NCBI RefSeq assembly: GCF_024679095.1
Contig: NC_066576.1
Coordinates: forward strand, 7,589,674-7,653,673
Source: Eriocheir sinensis
Lineage: Eukaryota > Arthropoda > Malacostraca > Decapoda > Varunidae
DNA: 64,000 nucleotides
Direction: 5' to 3'
Part shown: positions 13,223-24,021 of the stretch, piece by piece
How the letters are laid out: each line of letters opens with the position of its first letter
How positions within the stretch are numbered: position 1 is the stretch's first letter
The notes under the pieces: generated by a model
What the model was told of the DNA's origin: nothing
What the model saw: only the letters and a program-made list of their open reading frames with translations
Database searches by the model: none
Translations under genes and position numbers: made by a program

Positions 13223-13560
13223 GAGAATGAGAGAAGAAAGGAAGAGGAATGAGAGAGAAGAGAAAGGAGAGAGAGAGGAGAGAGAGAGAAAAGAGGGAGG
13301 AGAGAATGGAGATAAATGAAAAGATGGATGGAGAAAATTAGAAAAAAGAGACATAATGTAGAGAATGAAGAGGAAAAATTAGATAATAAAGAAAGGAAAG
13401 ACAAGGAAAAGAATAATTGTAGACAGGTAGATAAGAGGTAATAGATAGAAAGAGGGAAAGATAGGAGAGGTAGGAGAGAGCAGGGGAGGTGAGGGAGGGA
13501 TAAGAAAGGGAGGGGAGGAGAGGGGAGGAAAAGGTAAAGAGGGAGGAAAGAGGGAGATAA
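12600..13560. other. Polypurine block, no gene
   Basis: G- and A-rich plus strand with GGGGA-type imperfect repeats and a short GA tract at 13188-13220. Minus-strand open frames of up to 270 codons are serine/proline-rich composition artefacts. Confidence 0.7.
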
Positions 13561-13639
13561 AACGGTGATATATCTCTCTCCCTTCTCTTCCTCCTTCCTC
13601 TTCCTTCTATCTTTTCCTACTTAACTTCCTTCACACCCA

Positions 13640-13756
13640 CTCCTCCTCCTCCTCCTCCTCTTCCTCCTCCTCCTCCACCTCCCCCTCCTCATCATCATCC
13701 TCCCCCACCTCCTCCTAAGCCTCCTCTTCCTCCTCCTCCTCCTCCTCCTCCTCCAC
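13640..13756 (+). repeat. (CTC)n trinucleotide tract
   Basis: Interrupted CTC/CCT arrays directly before a CRE-bearing segment. Confidence 0.93.
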
Positions 13757-13769
13757 CTTCAGGAAGCGA

Positions 13770-13830
13770 GCAATCAAATAGATGACGTCACGGATGTTTA
13801 TGTCTCATCAACCAATCAGGTGCCAGCAAT
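13770..13830. promoter_or_regulatory. CRE plus CCAAT pair
   Basis: A full palindromic CRE, TGACGTCA (13783-13790), lies 21 bp from a CCAAT box within accaatcagg (13811-13820). CREB/ATF and NF-Y are the known binders of these motifs. No exon is recognised on either side within 1 kb, so function is unproven. Confidence 0.35.
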
Positions 13831-13930
13831 GACTACCATATGTGTGCGTGCGTGCGTGCGTGTGAGGGGGGGGAGGGGAGAGTGTGAGCGAGGGGTGAAT
13901 GGGGGATAAATGTTCGGGGGGGGTGAAGTT

Positions 13931-13931
<1 letters not shown>

Positions 13932-13980
<49 letters not shown>

Positions 13981-14030
13981 GAGCAGACATCAACAGTTAC
14001 AACAATAACCAACAACTCTGACTACTGTTC

Positions 14031-14124
<94 letters not shown>
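13932..14124 (+). repeat. Two (CT)n tracts
   Basis: CT runs at 13932-13978 and about 14034-14124 are separated by 55 bp of ordinary sequence containing acaacaataaccaacaac. Confidence 0.96.
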
Positions 14125-14129
<5 letters not shown>

Positions 14130-14159
14130 CTTTCTTTGTGTATCTTCATTTTCTGGTAA

Positions 14160-14590
14160 CATCTTCCTCCTCCTCCTCTTCTTCTTCCTTCTCCTCCATC
14201 TCCTTCTCCTCCTCCTCCTCCTCCTTCTCCTCCTCCATCCTTACTCCCCATTTTCCTCTCCTTCTCCCCCTCCTCTTCCTCCTCCACTTCTTATTTCTCT
14301 ACTTTCATCGATACCGTTTTTCCCTCCCTTTTTCTATCTCTCCCCTCCCATCTCTATACGCCGTCGGGATAACTCATAACAAAAATATAAGCTAAAACTA
14401 CTGGAGCTACTTTTATAAACACCTCGAATTTGAATAAAGTTTCCCCTTAAAAAGTCTGGAATTGGTGAAAATCTGAAAACCTCATTTGACTCCAGCGCTT
14501 CCCGTTTTCTCCTCTCAACGTTTTCTTTCCATTAATGTTCGTTGAGGCGAGACGAAGAAAATGGAGTTCTTCGGCTAACATGGAATTAGT
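14160..14590. other. CTC-rich then ordinary DNA, no gene
   Basis: CTC/CTT-rich to about 14345. From 14360 to 14590 the composition is balanced, but no exon-like frame is bounded by good splice sites. Confidence 0.5.
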
Positions 14591-14597
14591 TTTTTAA

Positions 14598-14598
<1 letters not shown>

Positions 14599-14643
<45 letters not shown>
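14599..14643 (+). repeat. (AGT)n microsatellite
   Basis: About 15 near-perfect AGT units. Confidence 0.96.
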
Positions 14644-14792
14644 AAAAGGCAATACAAAGGAAATACTTGCAAGCCACTTAGGTAAACAAATGAAGACAAA
14701 ACAAATAATTAAGTAAGTAAATTATCATCGAAAGAAATGAAGAAGTACCCCCTACATGTCCCCCTTTCCACAACTTTACGTTAGCCTATCAA

Positions 14793-14827
<35 letters not shown>
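14793..14827 (+). repeat. (GT)n microsatellite
   Basis: A perfect GT tract of about 35 bp followed by gagaga. Confidence 0.96.
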
Positions 14828-14829
<2 letters not shown>

Positions 14830-14950
14830 AGAAAAGGAAAGGAGAACGTTAAGAAAGGAAAAGAGGAGAAGATATGAGGATGGGGAAGAAGAACATAAGG
14901 AAATAGAGGAGGAGAATAAGGTCGATATCTTAAGACACATTCGTTTCTCA

Positions 14951-15140
14951 CATCAGCTATTTCTAAAGGTCAAAGAGAGGGTCAGTCGGGTTCTAATGAG
15001 TGTTTCTTTAGGTTCACGGTACAGAGGAAGGGTCAAACTACCACCAGGGTCATAAAACTACTCCTGGAAATGCCCACAACTCCTACGAAAGCCTTGTCAA
15101 ATATGTGTTCTTGGGGGACGAAATGTCTTATGATGCGGCC
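14951..15140 (+). mobile_element. Dispersed retroposon body, copy 1
   Basis: The segment from catcagctatttctaaagg to ttgtcaaatatgtgttcttg is highly similar to 54985-55165 (plus strand) and to the reverse complement of 54805-54978. It contains ctaccaccagggtcataaaa and cctacgaaagccttgtcaaa. This copy lacks the A-rich 3' tail seen on the minus-strand copy. Confidence 0.75.
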
Positions 15141-15153
15141 CTTATAAGAAACT

Positions 15154-15356
15154 TGTAACGACCCTTCAAGGCGTAGGCTCGAGGGTCGTTCCCGGGTGCT
15201 CGTTCCACTTCACAAACCACTATCTCCATCCTAATAACGAGCCCCGATCATCAGATCTCAACACCTCAACACCCCGAACGAAGCAAGCCGGGCTTCACCA
15301 GAGGGTATATAAGGACCCGGCCTGCCAGTGGAGAATCAGTCTAATCTCATCGGCTG
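15154..15356 (+). mobile_element. LTR-like 5' segment with TATA and initiator
   Basis: Begins TGTAACGACCCTT, a TG start shared by 13 bp at about 62877. It contains tatataagg (15306-15314) and an arthropod initiator TCAGTC (15336-15341), whose A lies 32 bp after the first T of the TATA box. The spacing is canonical for RNA polymerase II. A MITE interrupts it at 15357. A solo or fragmentary LTR is the best reading, but no second LTR, primer-binding site or polymerase was found. Confidence 0.4.
15306..15341 (+). promoter_or_regulatory. TATA box and initiator
   Basis: TATATAA at 15306-15312 and TCAGTC at 15336-15341, with +1 expected at 15338. No clear downstream promoter element is present at +28, where the MITE begins close by. 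Confidence 0.45.
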
Positions 15357-15605
15357 TTAACCCCTTGGATGCGGATATCCTACAGGAAGACATCACCAAG
15401 CTACAGGAGTGGAACAAAAAGTGGCTGCTACAATATAGTGAAGAAAAATGTGAAGTCATGCATCTTGGGAGGGGAAATCCAGCATACCAATACGACATTT
15501 GAAACACTCCACTACCCACCACAGAGGGAGAGAAAGAACTGTGAGCATATGTTACCAGGCTACCAGTGAAGGCGAAATCTGTGCCAATCGCAGCGGACGG
15601 GTTAA
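15357..15605 (+). mobile_element. TTAA-flanked MITE carrying a reverse-transcriptase fragment, copy 1
   Basis: The 249-bp unit has TTAA at both ends (15357-15360 and 15602-15605). The ends are CCCCTTGGATGCGG and, inverted, CCCGTCCGCTGCGA, which agree at 9 of 14 positions. A TTAA duplication and CCC...GGG termini are typical of piggyBac-type elements. Inside, the frame starting near 15371 reads DITKLQEWNKKWLLQYSEEK and CEVMHLGRGNP, then stops. This resembles the region after the catalytic core of LINE reverse transcriptases. A second copy is at 36430-36675. Confidence 0.65.
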
Positions 15606-15988
15606 GGTGTTTGCCTCTAATTGGATTTACATCACAGCGACATCACCTCCTTGGCCGGATATACCGAGGAGGATATATCACCTCACTAAGGGTAATTACT
15701 TATCATACCTGGGACTTTATTCTGTGACCTGTGTTAAATTAAGTATTAGTGAAATTTAAGTATAATTCACGAGTCTTTAATTTAACTGTTTTACTTTATA
15801 GTTGTTATTGTTGGGGAGAGAAGGCAGATAGGGGAGAGAAGGCAGGTAGGAGAGGGAAGGGAGGTGAGGGAAGGGGAGAGAAGGCAGGGAGGTGAGGGAA
15901 GGGGAGAGGGGGAATGGAAGGGGGGAGTTAATGTTTGGCTCCCATTTTGTGTTGATTAGGACATTATAGCTAAGTGAGATGCTTCATT

Positions 15989-16031
<43 letters not shown>

Positions 16032-16360
16032 TTTTTTCCTTCCCTCGTCACCGCTTCATCACACAAATATTTGGGTGTGGGGAGAGGCTGAGGAATGAAG
16101 GGAGGGAGAGAGGGAGGGAGAGGAGTGGGGGGGCGCGAGTCTCTGCCAGGTGCGTAGAGAGAACAGGTGAGGTAAGATGGTGGAAGCTGGAGAATTGGGT
16201 AAATATAGACCAATCTCTACTCCTTCTTATCTCTCTTCGTCCCCATCCTCCTCTCTCCTTTCCCTCTCTGTCTTCTCCCTCCCTCTCGTACCTGTTAGCT
16301 TTTTCCTCAGTCTCGTATCACCTTTACCTGCCCTCTCGCATACCTGGCATACCGTGGCAT
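15606..16360. other. LTR-like remainder, G-rich stretch, (CT)n; no gene
   Basis: 15606-15800 may be the interrupted remainder of the LTR-like element. 15815-15930 is G/A-rich with the repeat gagaaggcagg. A CT tract spans 15992-16029. The frame at 16050-16370 is low complexity. Confidence 0.45.
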
Positions 16361-16464
16361 AGATGGAGACTTACTTTATGATGTGTTAGTTTACCATCTT
16401 AAGGCTTCAACTCACGCATTTAAAACTAATATTCACAGACTACTTAAAAAAAACTTTGCTGTTA

Positions 16465-16465
16465 A

Positions 16466-16500
<35 letters not shown>

Positions 16501-16672
16501 ATACTACTACAATCTCTGCCCACTCATATTCGTAACAAATTAAACTAGACATCTAATTTAACTTTTTTTCTTACTTTGTTGGTGTTTCTCTCTGCATTGC
16601 TATTTACACACGCACACGCACACACGCGCGCACACGCACACACGCACACACGCACGCACACACACACACACG
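16465..16672 (+). repeat. (ACT)n and (CA/CG)n tracts
   Basis: (ACT)n at 16467-16510 and a mixed CA/CG tract at 16604-16671 containing cacacgcgcgcacac, which alternates purine and pyrimidine and could adopt Z-DNA. Confidence 0.9.
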
Positions 16673-16679
16673 TTTCCTC

Positions 16680-17600
16680 TTTCCTTATTTGTCCTTGATT
16701 TAACTTTGTCTCCCTACTAATTCAATTCGCCTAGTCACCCACTCCCTCCCTAACCTCTCCCTCCCTTATAATTCCCTCCCCCTCTTTTTCCCTCCCCGTG
16801 GCTTTCCTCTCCCCCTCTCCCCCTCTTCTCTCTCTTTGGTGTTAACTTTTTATTTCATTTCCCTCGTCACTCACTCCTCTATCTTCTAATCTATCCCTTT
16901 TTTTCTCTCTCTACCTTTTCCTCCATTCCTCTCTTTGTTTTTCATCCTCTTTTCCTCCATTTCTCTCTCCCTAATACTCCTCTCTTCCTTCCTTCCCTCC
17001 CTCTCTCCCTCCTGACCTATTTCTCTCCACTTCTCCCTTCCTTATTCTCCCTCTCCCTCCCTCCCTCTCCTTCCCTCTTTTCATATAAATCTCACGGAGT
17101 CTTTAAATACCCAACATTTCTATCTGGCAGGGTCTCTCTCGTTCTCGCTCTCGCTCTCACTCCACTTAAGGGTCAAATCTAACATCCGTCTCTCCTCTCC
17201 TCTCTTCCCCTTCCTTCCTTCTTTCCCTCTCTCCACACACTCCACTCTTCCGGCCACTAATCCTCCTCCTCCTCTCACAGTTTACTCACACGATATTTTA
17301 CTCAAACCATTTCGTCACTGTCCAAAAATATGCACCTGGTCTCAATGGTAACTGGATATTTTTTCTTTGTATTGGCACAGAACAGGCGAGGGGCTTCCTG
17401 TTGACCGCAATGGCTTCAGGGTAACACACACACATATACGAGGAAAAAAACGCGTTTGTGTGATTGTGAACTTGGTCATAATGTAGCGGTAATAATAGTT
17501 TTCATGTGTTCTTTTATTCACACGAGTACTATGGTGAGTTCTGCCATTGAGCGTAGGGGCAGGGGTTCGTCTCGCTCCCTTCAAATATATAGTAATGGCC
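16680..17600. other. Pyrimidine-rich DNA, no gene
   Basis: Mostly CCCTC/TCCCT-type sequence to about 17280, then ordinary composition. No supported exon. Confidence 0.5.
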
Positions 17601-17610
17601 GTATTTCAAG

Positions 17611-18057
17611 CCTTTCCCTAATTAGAAACGCCATATATTACCTACACAAAACCCCTATGGCAGCTTTTAGACAGTTTACCATCGTGCCTTTCCCTAATTA
17701 GAAATGCCATATATTACCTACACAAAACCCCTATGGCAGATTTTAGACAGTTTACAACCGTGGCTTTCCCTAGTTAGAAATGCCATATATTACCTACACA
17801 AAACCCCTATGGCAGCTTTTAGACAGTTTACCATTGTGCCTTTCCTTAATTAGAAATGCCATATATTACCTACACAAAACCCCTATGGCAGCTTTTAGAC
17901 AGTTTACCATTGTGCCTTTCCTTAATTAGAAATGCCATATATTACCTACACAAAACCCCAATTTCAGATTTTAGACAGTTTACAACCGTGCCTTTCCCTA
18001 ATTAGAAATGCCATATATTACCTACACAAAACCCCTATGGCAGCTTTTAGACAGTTT
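17611..18057 (+). repeat. 76-bp minisatellite, six copies
   Basis: Unit starts at 17611, 17687, 17763, 17839, 17915 and 17991, exactly 76 bp apart. Each unit holds aattagaaatgccatatatt, cctacacaaaacccctatgg and tttagacagttta. Two variants, ending accattgtg or acaaccgtg, are interspersed, which suggests multi-unit duplication. Confidence 0.95.
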
Positions 18058-18448
18058 CCCACGACATTCTTTTTTTACAGCAAAGGAGAAAACACTATTT
18101 AGGACAAAGAAAAGCTACAGAATAAGATCGGTGAACGAGGAAAGTATAACATTTTTTTACAGCAAAGGAGAAAATATCATGTCGGACAAAGAAAAAATAC
18201 AAAATAATATTAGTGAAAGAGAAAAAATAAAACCTCATTTCACATAATTTCCTGCCAATTAATTTTCACTTACGCCACACTAAGAAAAAAAATGTGTTAG
18301 ATGTAACCACTAACCCGTAGAGTGGTTAATAAAAAGCTTGTTAGGAGGCGGCCTGGCTAACTGATACTCTGGGGAAATGATCAGAAGGGAAAGGCCAAGG
18401 AAGGGAGAGCTTGTAATACGGGAGTGGTTGGGGGAGGGGAGAGGAGGT
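18058..18448. other. No gene seen; local duplication
   Basis: acagcaaaggagaaaa occurs twice (about 18076 and 18160), each followed by a similar gacaaagaaaa segment. It resembles the start of an inverted retroposon tail but diverges quickly. Confidence 0.45.
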
Positions 18449-18788
18449 GGTTAGGGTTAGGTTAGGTTAAGGTTGGGTTGGGTTAGGTTAGGTGTGTGTG
18501 TGTGGGGGGGGAGGGGGTAGGGGAGAGGAGGGGTAAGTGGGATGTTAGGTTAGGTTAGGTTCGGTTAGGTTAGGTGTGCGTGTGTGTGTGTGTGTGGGGA
18601 GAGGGGAGGGAGGGTTAGGTTAGGTTAGGTTAGGTTAGGTTAGGTTAAGGTTGGGTTAGATTAGGTTAGGTTAGGTTAGGTTGTGTGTGTGTGTGTGTGG
18701 GGAGAGGGTAGGGGAGAGGAGGGGGTTAGGGGGAAGTTAGGTTAGGTTAAGGTTGGGTTAGGTTAGGTTAGGTTAGGTTAGGTTAGGT

Positions 18789-18836
<48 letters not shown>
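18449..18836 (+). repeat. Interstitial (TTAGG)n / (GT)n / G-rich composite
   Basis: Blocks of TTAGG, the arthropod telomere unit, with up to seven perfect consecutive copies and TTAAGG/TTGGG variants. They alternate with GT runs and ggggagagg-type G-rich spacers in about four rounds and end in a 44-bp GT tract (18793-18836). The G-rich strand is the plus strand throughout. Confidence 0.93.
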
Positions 18837-18838
<2 letters not shown>

Positions 18839-18839
18839 T

Positions 18840-19960
18840 ACTAATTTGAAGTGTGATGTGATGATGGCGGATTAAAAAGCAAAATATTCCTCTAGGTTGC
18901 AAGGTGAACATAGAAAAAATTAAAGTCAAGAGAGAGATGAAAGCGTGATTTGACCGTGATTGGAACCAGCGGATAACGAAATTCGGGAGGCGATGAAGAG
19001 GAGGTGCATGAAAAATAAGTGAAACATGAAAGAAAATCAATACGGCAATAAATATGCAAATGTAGAGACGCATGAGGGGCGAAAAATATATTACGATGGG
19101 AAGGAAAAATAATTACGAGAAAATACATGAAGCGAATGAAAGTTAAGAGAGATTAGGATAGAAAAAAAAGATGAGATAACGAGAGATTAGGATAGAAAAA
19201 AAAAAGATGAGATAACGTATGAACAGAATGAAGAGATTTACATAGAAAATAAGGAAAATGAAAATAAAAAGGGAAAACGAATGCATTAGGATAGAAGAAA
19301 AAGATGAGATAACGTATGAACAGAATGAAGAGATGAACATTGAAAATAAGGAAAATGAAAATAAAATCAGGGAAAACGAATGCATATGTGTTTTCCTTTA
19401 TTTTTCTCGATCATTATCTTGACTATCTATTATGCTATATGTCCCTTCTAAGTATCCACTATCAAAGACTTTCTATTCGCAGCTTCCTCATGGCCCTGTT
19501 TCATTCAGCCTCTTAAATTCACTCCCAATGTTGTTTTCCCTTGTTATATACCATAGTTGTTACCTCTACTAACTACCTAACATTTTCCTACACGCCCCTC
19601 CCCCGCATCCATTGCCAAAGACTTATTTCCTGCTTCCTTGTGTCTCTCCTGCCGCCGTCAGCCTCTTAAAGTTACCCACAAGATTGCCTCGCTTGTCACT
19701 CTTCATCTGTCTTGCTCCTCCTTCCCAACTCGCTAACCTCATGCTCCACACGCCTCCCACACATCCAACGCCTTGCTTTTCCCCGTCGTTTTATGGTTTT
19801 ACGTCTTCAGCCTCGGACATTTTAACGTATAATGATGTCGCTTCCAACGTCTCATGTGCCCTGTTTCTCGTAACTTGTTAATGTCACTCCAAAGTTAAGT
19901 TAATTCGTTTTTTATGGCACTATTGGCACTGCAGTTTTTTTCTACATCTTACAGTGCAGT
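18840..19960. other. No gene seen; one direct duplication
   Basis: A block with gattaggatagaaaaaaaa, gatgagataacgtatgaaca and gaaaataaggaaaatgaaaa is duplicated at about 19185-19270 and 19288-19375. 19400-19900 has ordinary composition but no exon I can support. Confidence 0.5.
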
Positions 19961-20600
19961 TGCCTAAGATCAAGCATTCCTTCCTTCTTTTCTACGCATT
20001 TCTCTGTATCTTACTAGTGCAGAAAATTAACGTCCATAACTTATTCTTCCTTTCATCTTGCTAATACAGAAAGTCACCCACTATCATCAAGCATTCTAGC
20101 ATTATCTTCTTAACAGTTTTCTTTTATCAAGCGTTCTTCCATTCTCTTCTTAACAGTTCTCTTTATCTTACTAATACAGTTAACCCCCATCGTCACTCTC
20201 ATTTTCTCATCTACATCATACTCTTCATCTTATTAATGCAGAAAGTTAACCAGTATCGTGTACTAACTCTTCTCTTCTACATTATTTTATATCTTCTTCA
20301 TGCAAAAAGTTTAACCACTATCCTGTACTAACTCTCTCCTACATCATTTTCTATCTTCTTCATGCAAAAAGTTTAACCACTATCCTGTACTAACTCTCTC
20401 CTACATCATTTTCCATCTTCATGCAAAAAGTTAAACACAATCTTCACTCTCTCTTCCATTCACGTTTGCACCTTTCTCTTCATCTCACTAATGAAGAAAG
20501 TTAACCACTATCTTCACTTGCTCTTCCCTTCTCTTCCACACCATTCTCTTCATCTTCCTAATGCAGAAAGTTACCCACCAGCGTCATTCGCTCTTCTCTT
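19960..20600 (+). repeat. Degenerate tandem repeat, about 62 bp
   Basis: Units with a cttcatgcaaaaagttt or aatgcagaaagtta core followed by accactatc and ctaactctctcctacatcat. The best two units start at 20293 and 20355, 62 bp apart. Older, more diverged units extend in both directions. Confidence 0.8.
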
Positions 20601-21240
20601 CATCGGTAACTTCTGCGCCAAGCCTCCTCCGTTCTCTTTGACTACAAGTGGAGCATCGTGAGACCTCTGAACCGACGCTCGCCTGTACGTGATTGATTCT
20701 CGGAGCATTTATTACATGGCAAATTTTGTTTCAATATTGTAGATTTTCAGCTTAAAAGTAAGGCTCCCCTCTGTACCAATGCTCTCTGGAAATGTTGTAT
20801 CTTTTAACCGTTTATCCAAACACGAATATAATCTGTGGTCGAACAAAATTAGACAAATCTTATCATACTGGACAAGGAAGGTAATTTTCCATATCAAATT
20901 ACTTAAATAACTTAAATGAACCTAATAGATAAACATTGATAATAGTAAATAATAAATGAACACAGAGGGTAACACAGGGTAATAACAAGAAAACTACGAT
21001 CATTGGAACCACACGGCATAATTAGATAACTTCCGGCTGACAAATTAATGATCAGGCAATTTCAGGACACGGATATGATTATGCTGAACACGTACGCAAA
21101 AGTTATTAGCTGTTTGAATATAATGACCATACCTTTCGTCCTCACCTGCTTGTTTATGATACTGTTCTCAGGTGAGGTAATTAACACATTCAGTACACGA
21201 AAGAGGCTTTTAATATTACGTGAAATGATAGTGTGTTTTA
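20601..21240. other. No recognised gene; one small open frame
   Basis: Balanced composition. The frame from the ATG at 21048 runs 65 codons (MIRQFQDTDMIMLNTYAKVI then a hydrophobic stretch, PFVLTCLFMILFSG). It crosses a donor-like CAG|gtgagg at about 21171. I recognise no family, and it could be chance. Confidence 0.3.
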
Positions 21241-21244
21241 TGTA

Positions 21245-21850
21245 GAATGATCATATGTGGAGTTGATAGTGTGTGGAGTTTAGACTATGTGGAATTTTTA
21301 GTGTGTGGAATTTTATAGAACATGGAATTTAAAAGACGTAGAATTTTGCAGTGTGGAATTTCTGTTATGTTGAATTTATCGGAAGTGGAATTTAGAGGAA
21401 GTGGATTTTGTGTTGTGTGGAATTTACAGGAGGTGGAGTTTGTGTTATGTAGAATTTATAGAAAAGGGAATATACAGGAAGTAGAATTTATGTTGTGTGG
21501 AATAAAAAAAACTTTAATTTACGTAAAAAAAATACTACACGGAAATAATGATGTATATGTGGAATTTAGACTAGAAAGTGGAATTTGTGTTGTGTGGAAT
21601 TAAAAACAAAACATGGAATTTATATAATTTATGTTGTGTGGAATAAAAAAAACTTTAATTTACGTAAGAAAAATACTTCACGGAAATAATGATGTATATG
21701 TGGAATTTAGACTAGAAAGTGGAATTTGTGTTGTGTGGAATTAAAAACAAAACATGGAATTTATATATAAGAAAAATACTAAATGGAAATAATACTGTAT
21801 GTGTGGAACTTAGACTATGTTCATAATCTATGTGGAATGTTAAATTACAC
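21245..21850 (+). repeat. Degenerate gtggaattt repeats with a 141-bp duplication
   Basis: The motif gtgtggaattt recurs at irregular spacing of about 15-30 bp. Within it a unit starting tttatgttgtgtggaataaa (21487) is repeated at 21628, 141 bp later, with near identity. Plus-strand frames are products of the repeat. Confidence 0.85.
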
Positions 21851-22048
21851 TAAATAGTCACGGTTTCAGTCTTCGCCCGGGGAGTCATTAGTCTTCCCAG
21901 GTAAACTAATTATCGCTCACCTGTACGCGCATAAAATTTTAATGGTAAGCCGCGTTGATGTAGCTGCGTGTGATTACAGGTGTGAGGGACTGCAGGTTAA
22001 TTGCTCCTTTGTTACCGGCGATATATATGTTGGGTATGGCGGTAAAGC

Positions 22049-22111
<63 letters not shown>

Positions 22112-22233
22112 CTTTTACCTGTCTTTGTATTCATGTATCCATTGTTTGTTTGTTTTCCTTTGTCTTTCTCTTTTCCTGTTTTTTTTATCTATATCTATCT
22201 ACATCTGTCCCTCTAACCCTTTGCCTTGTCCCT

Positions 22234-22331
<98 letters not shown>
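22049..22331 (+). repeat. (GT)n and (CA)n, inverted pair
   Basis: A GT tract at about 22049-22110 and a CA tract of about 95 bp at 22236-22330 are reverse complements separated by about 125 bp, so they could pair. Confidence 0.95.
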
Positions 22332-22379
22332 CATATCACTCAAGGAAAATACACGCGATAATAAATAAACTATACAAGT

Positions 22380-22784
22380 CTTCCCTTTCTTTTCATCCTC
22401 CTCCTCCTAACACTTCTCTTATATCTCCTCTTCCCCAAGTATCTCATTCTTCCCCTCCTTTCCCTCTTAATTCACCTCCTTCTCCTCCTCTCAATCTTCC
22501 TTCCCCTCCTCCGCTTCCTCCTCCTCTTCCTTAGGTGATGAAGGTGACAGGTGCTAATTAAGAACGGGAGGAAGGAGGGAGGGGAGAGATGGATTGGAGG
22601 CGAGAGGAGGAGGAGGAGAAGGAGGAGGAGGAGGAAAGGAAAAATAAAAGGTGAAAGGCAGGTGAACAGATATGGAGGAGGAGGAGGAGGAAGAGGAGGA
22701 AGAGGAGGAGGAGGAGGAGGAGGAAGAAGAAGAAAATGTTTTGAATTAAAGTATGACACGTGTATTTTTTCTTTTTTTGTGTAT

Positions 22785-22790
<6 letters not shown>
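22380..22790. other. CCT- then GAG-rich DNA, no gene
   Basis: Pyrimidine-rich to about 22540, then (GAG)n-type arrays at 22600-22635 and 22674-22735. No exon supported. Confidence 0.6.
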
Positions 22791-22849
<59 letters not shown>

Positions 22850-22910
22850 GCCCAACACCTCAATGGTCTTGTCAAGTGTTTAATTAAGACGTCAAAGTTT
22901 TCTCCATATT

Positions 22911-22963
<53 letters not shown>

Positions 22964-23009
22964 CCTTTTTAACTTTCTCCAGCAACAGTATTTCTTTCCC
23001 CACCGCTCA

Positions 23010-23067
<58 letters not shown>
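22790..23067. repeat. (GA)n, (CT)n and (AC)n cluster
   Basis: (GA)n at 22790-22847, its inverse (CT)n at 22913-22959, and (AC)n at 23010-23066, each separated by 50-65 bp of unique sequence. Confidence 0.95.
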
Positions 23068-23069
<2 letters not shown>

Positions 23070-23071
<2 letters not shown>

Positions 23072-23785
23072 TACAAAAAAAAAATTCACGCAAAGGTAGC
23101 TAAAAAGGCGGAAATATTAACAGACAAAGACAGACATTTACACAGACAGATCAACTTGACAGAAAAACAAATTAACAGACGCACACAGCCACTTAAAAAT
23201 GAAAACTGAACAGGATAACAGACCGACAGACATAGAAAGACAGCCATACACTTATACTAGACAGACTGACATTACCAAACACTCAAGGTCACTGAAACGC
23301 AGAGAATAGAAAAAATAAACAGAATAGACACTCACGCGCTACAGACAGACAAAGACAGACAGACACACACGTATATACAGGAAACTAGACAGACTGACGG
23401 ATTAACAAACATGCATACAGGAAGAGAGAACATAAACAAATAGATCAGGTTCACAAGAGCTTTTCGTATACGCCGACTAACCCCTTGCAGACAGTCTCAA
23501 GTTTATAGGTTCTTAAATATATTTCAAGTTCATTATCCACTTCAGTATTCTCAGTGAACTTAGAGTATCATTTCTTTTGTTACTAAGGGCGCTGTGAACT
23601 CCTCCTTCCTTATCCCCTCGCACTTCAGAATTCTCAGCTATATAGTGATTTTGCTGTTATAGATGGACCCCCTACTCATCATGCCTTTTATATTTAACTG
23701 TCTTTTTGCAGGTATTTATTAATGTCTACAAACCGTCACAATACCGTAATATTACATTTTGAATAATGAGCCTATTCTCTCTCTT
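23070..23785. other. No gene seen; cagaca-rich
   Basis: Irregular acagacagac motifs to about 23400, then ordinary AT-rich sequence. Confidence 0.5.
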
Positions 23786-23786
23786 T

Positions 23787-23790
<4 letters not shown>

Positions 23791-23862
<72 letters not shown>

Positions 23863-23986
23863 TTCTAATTTCTTTTATCTTTTCACCTCTCTTTTCCTTT
23901 TTTTCCCTTAATCTATTCTTTCCATTCCTCTCATTATTCTCCTTTTGACAAGACACAATCTTTCAATCATAGCAAGTTGCGAAGAC

Positions 23987-24018
<32 letters not shown>
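23791..24018 (+). repeat. Two (CT)n tracts
   Basis: CT runs at 23791-23860 and 23991-24018 with T-rich filler. Confidence 0.95.

Positions 24019-24021
<3 letters not shown>

Noticed and set aside
20712..20897. 61-codon minus-strand gene
   Set aside because: Balanced composition but no motif, no splice context and no second evidence; its length is within chance expectation.
22551..22883. Coding gene in the GAG-rich region
   Set aside because: Glycine/arginine-rich frame from (GAG)n and (GA)n repeats; no unique coding sequence.
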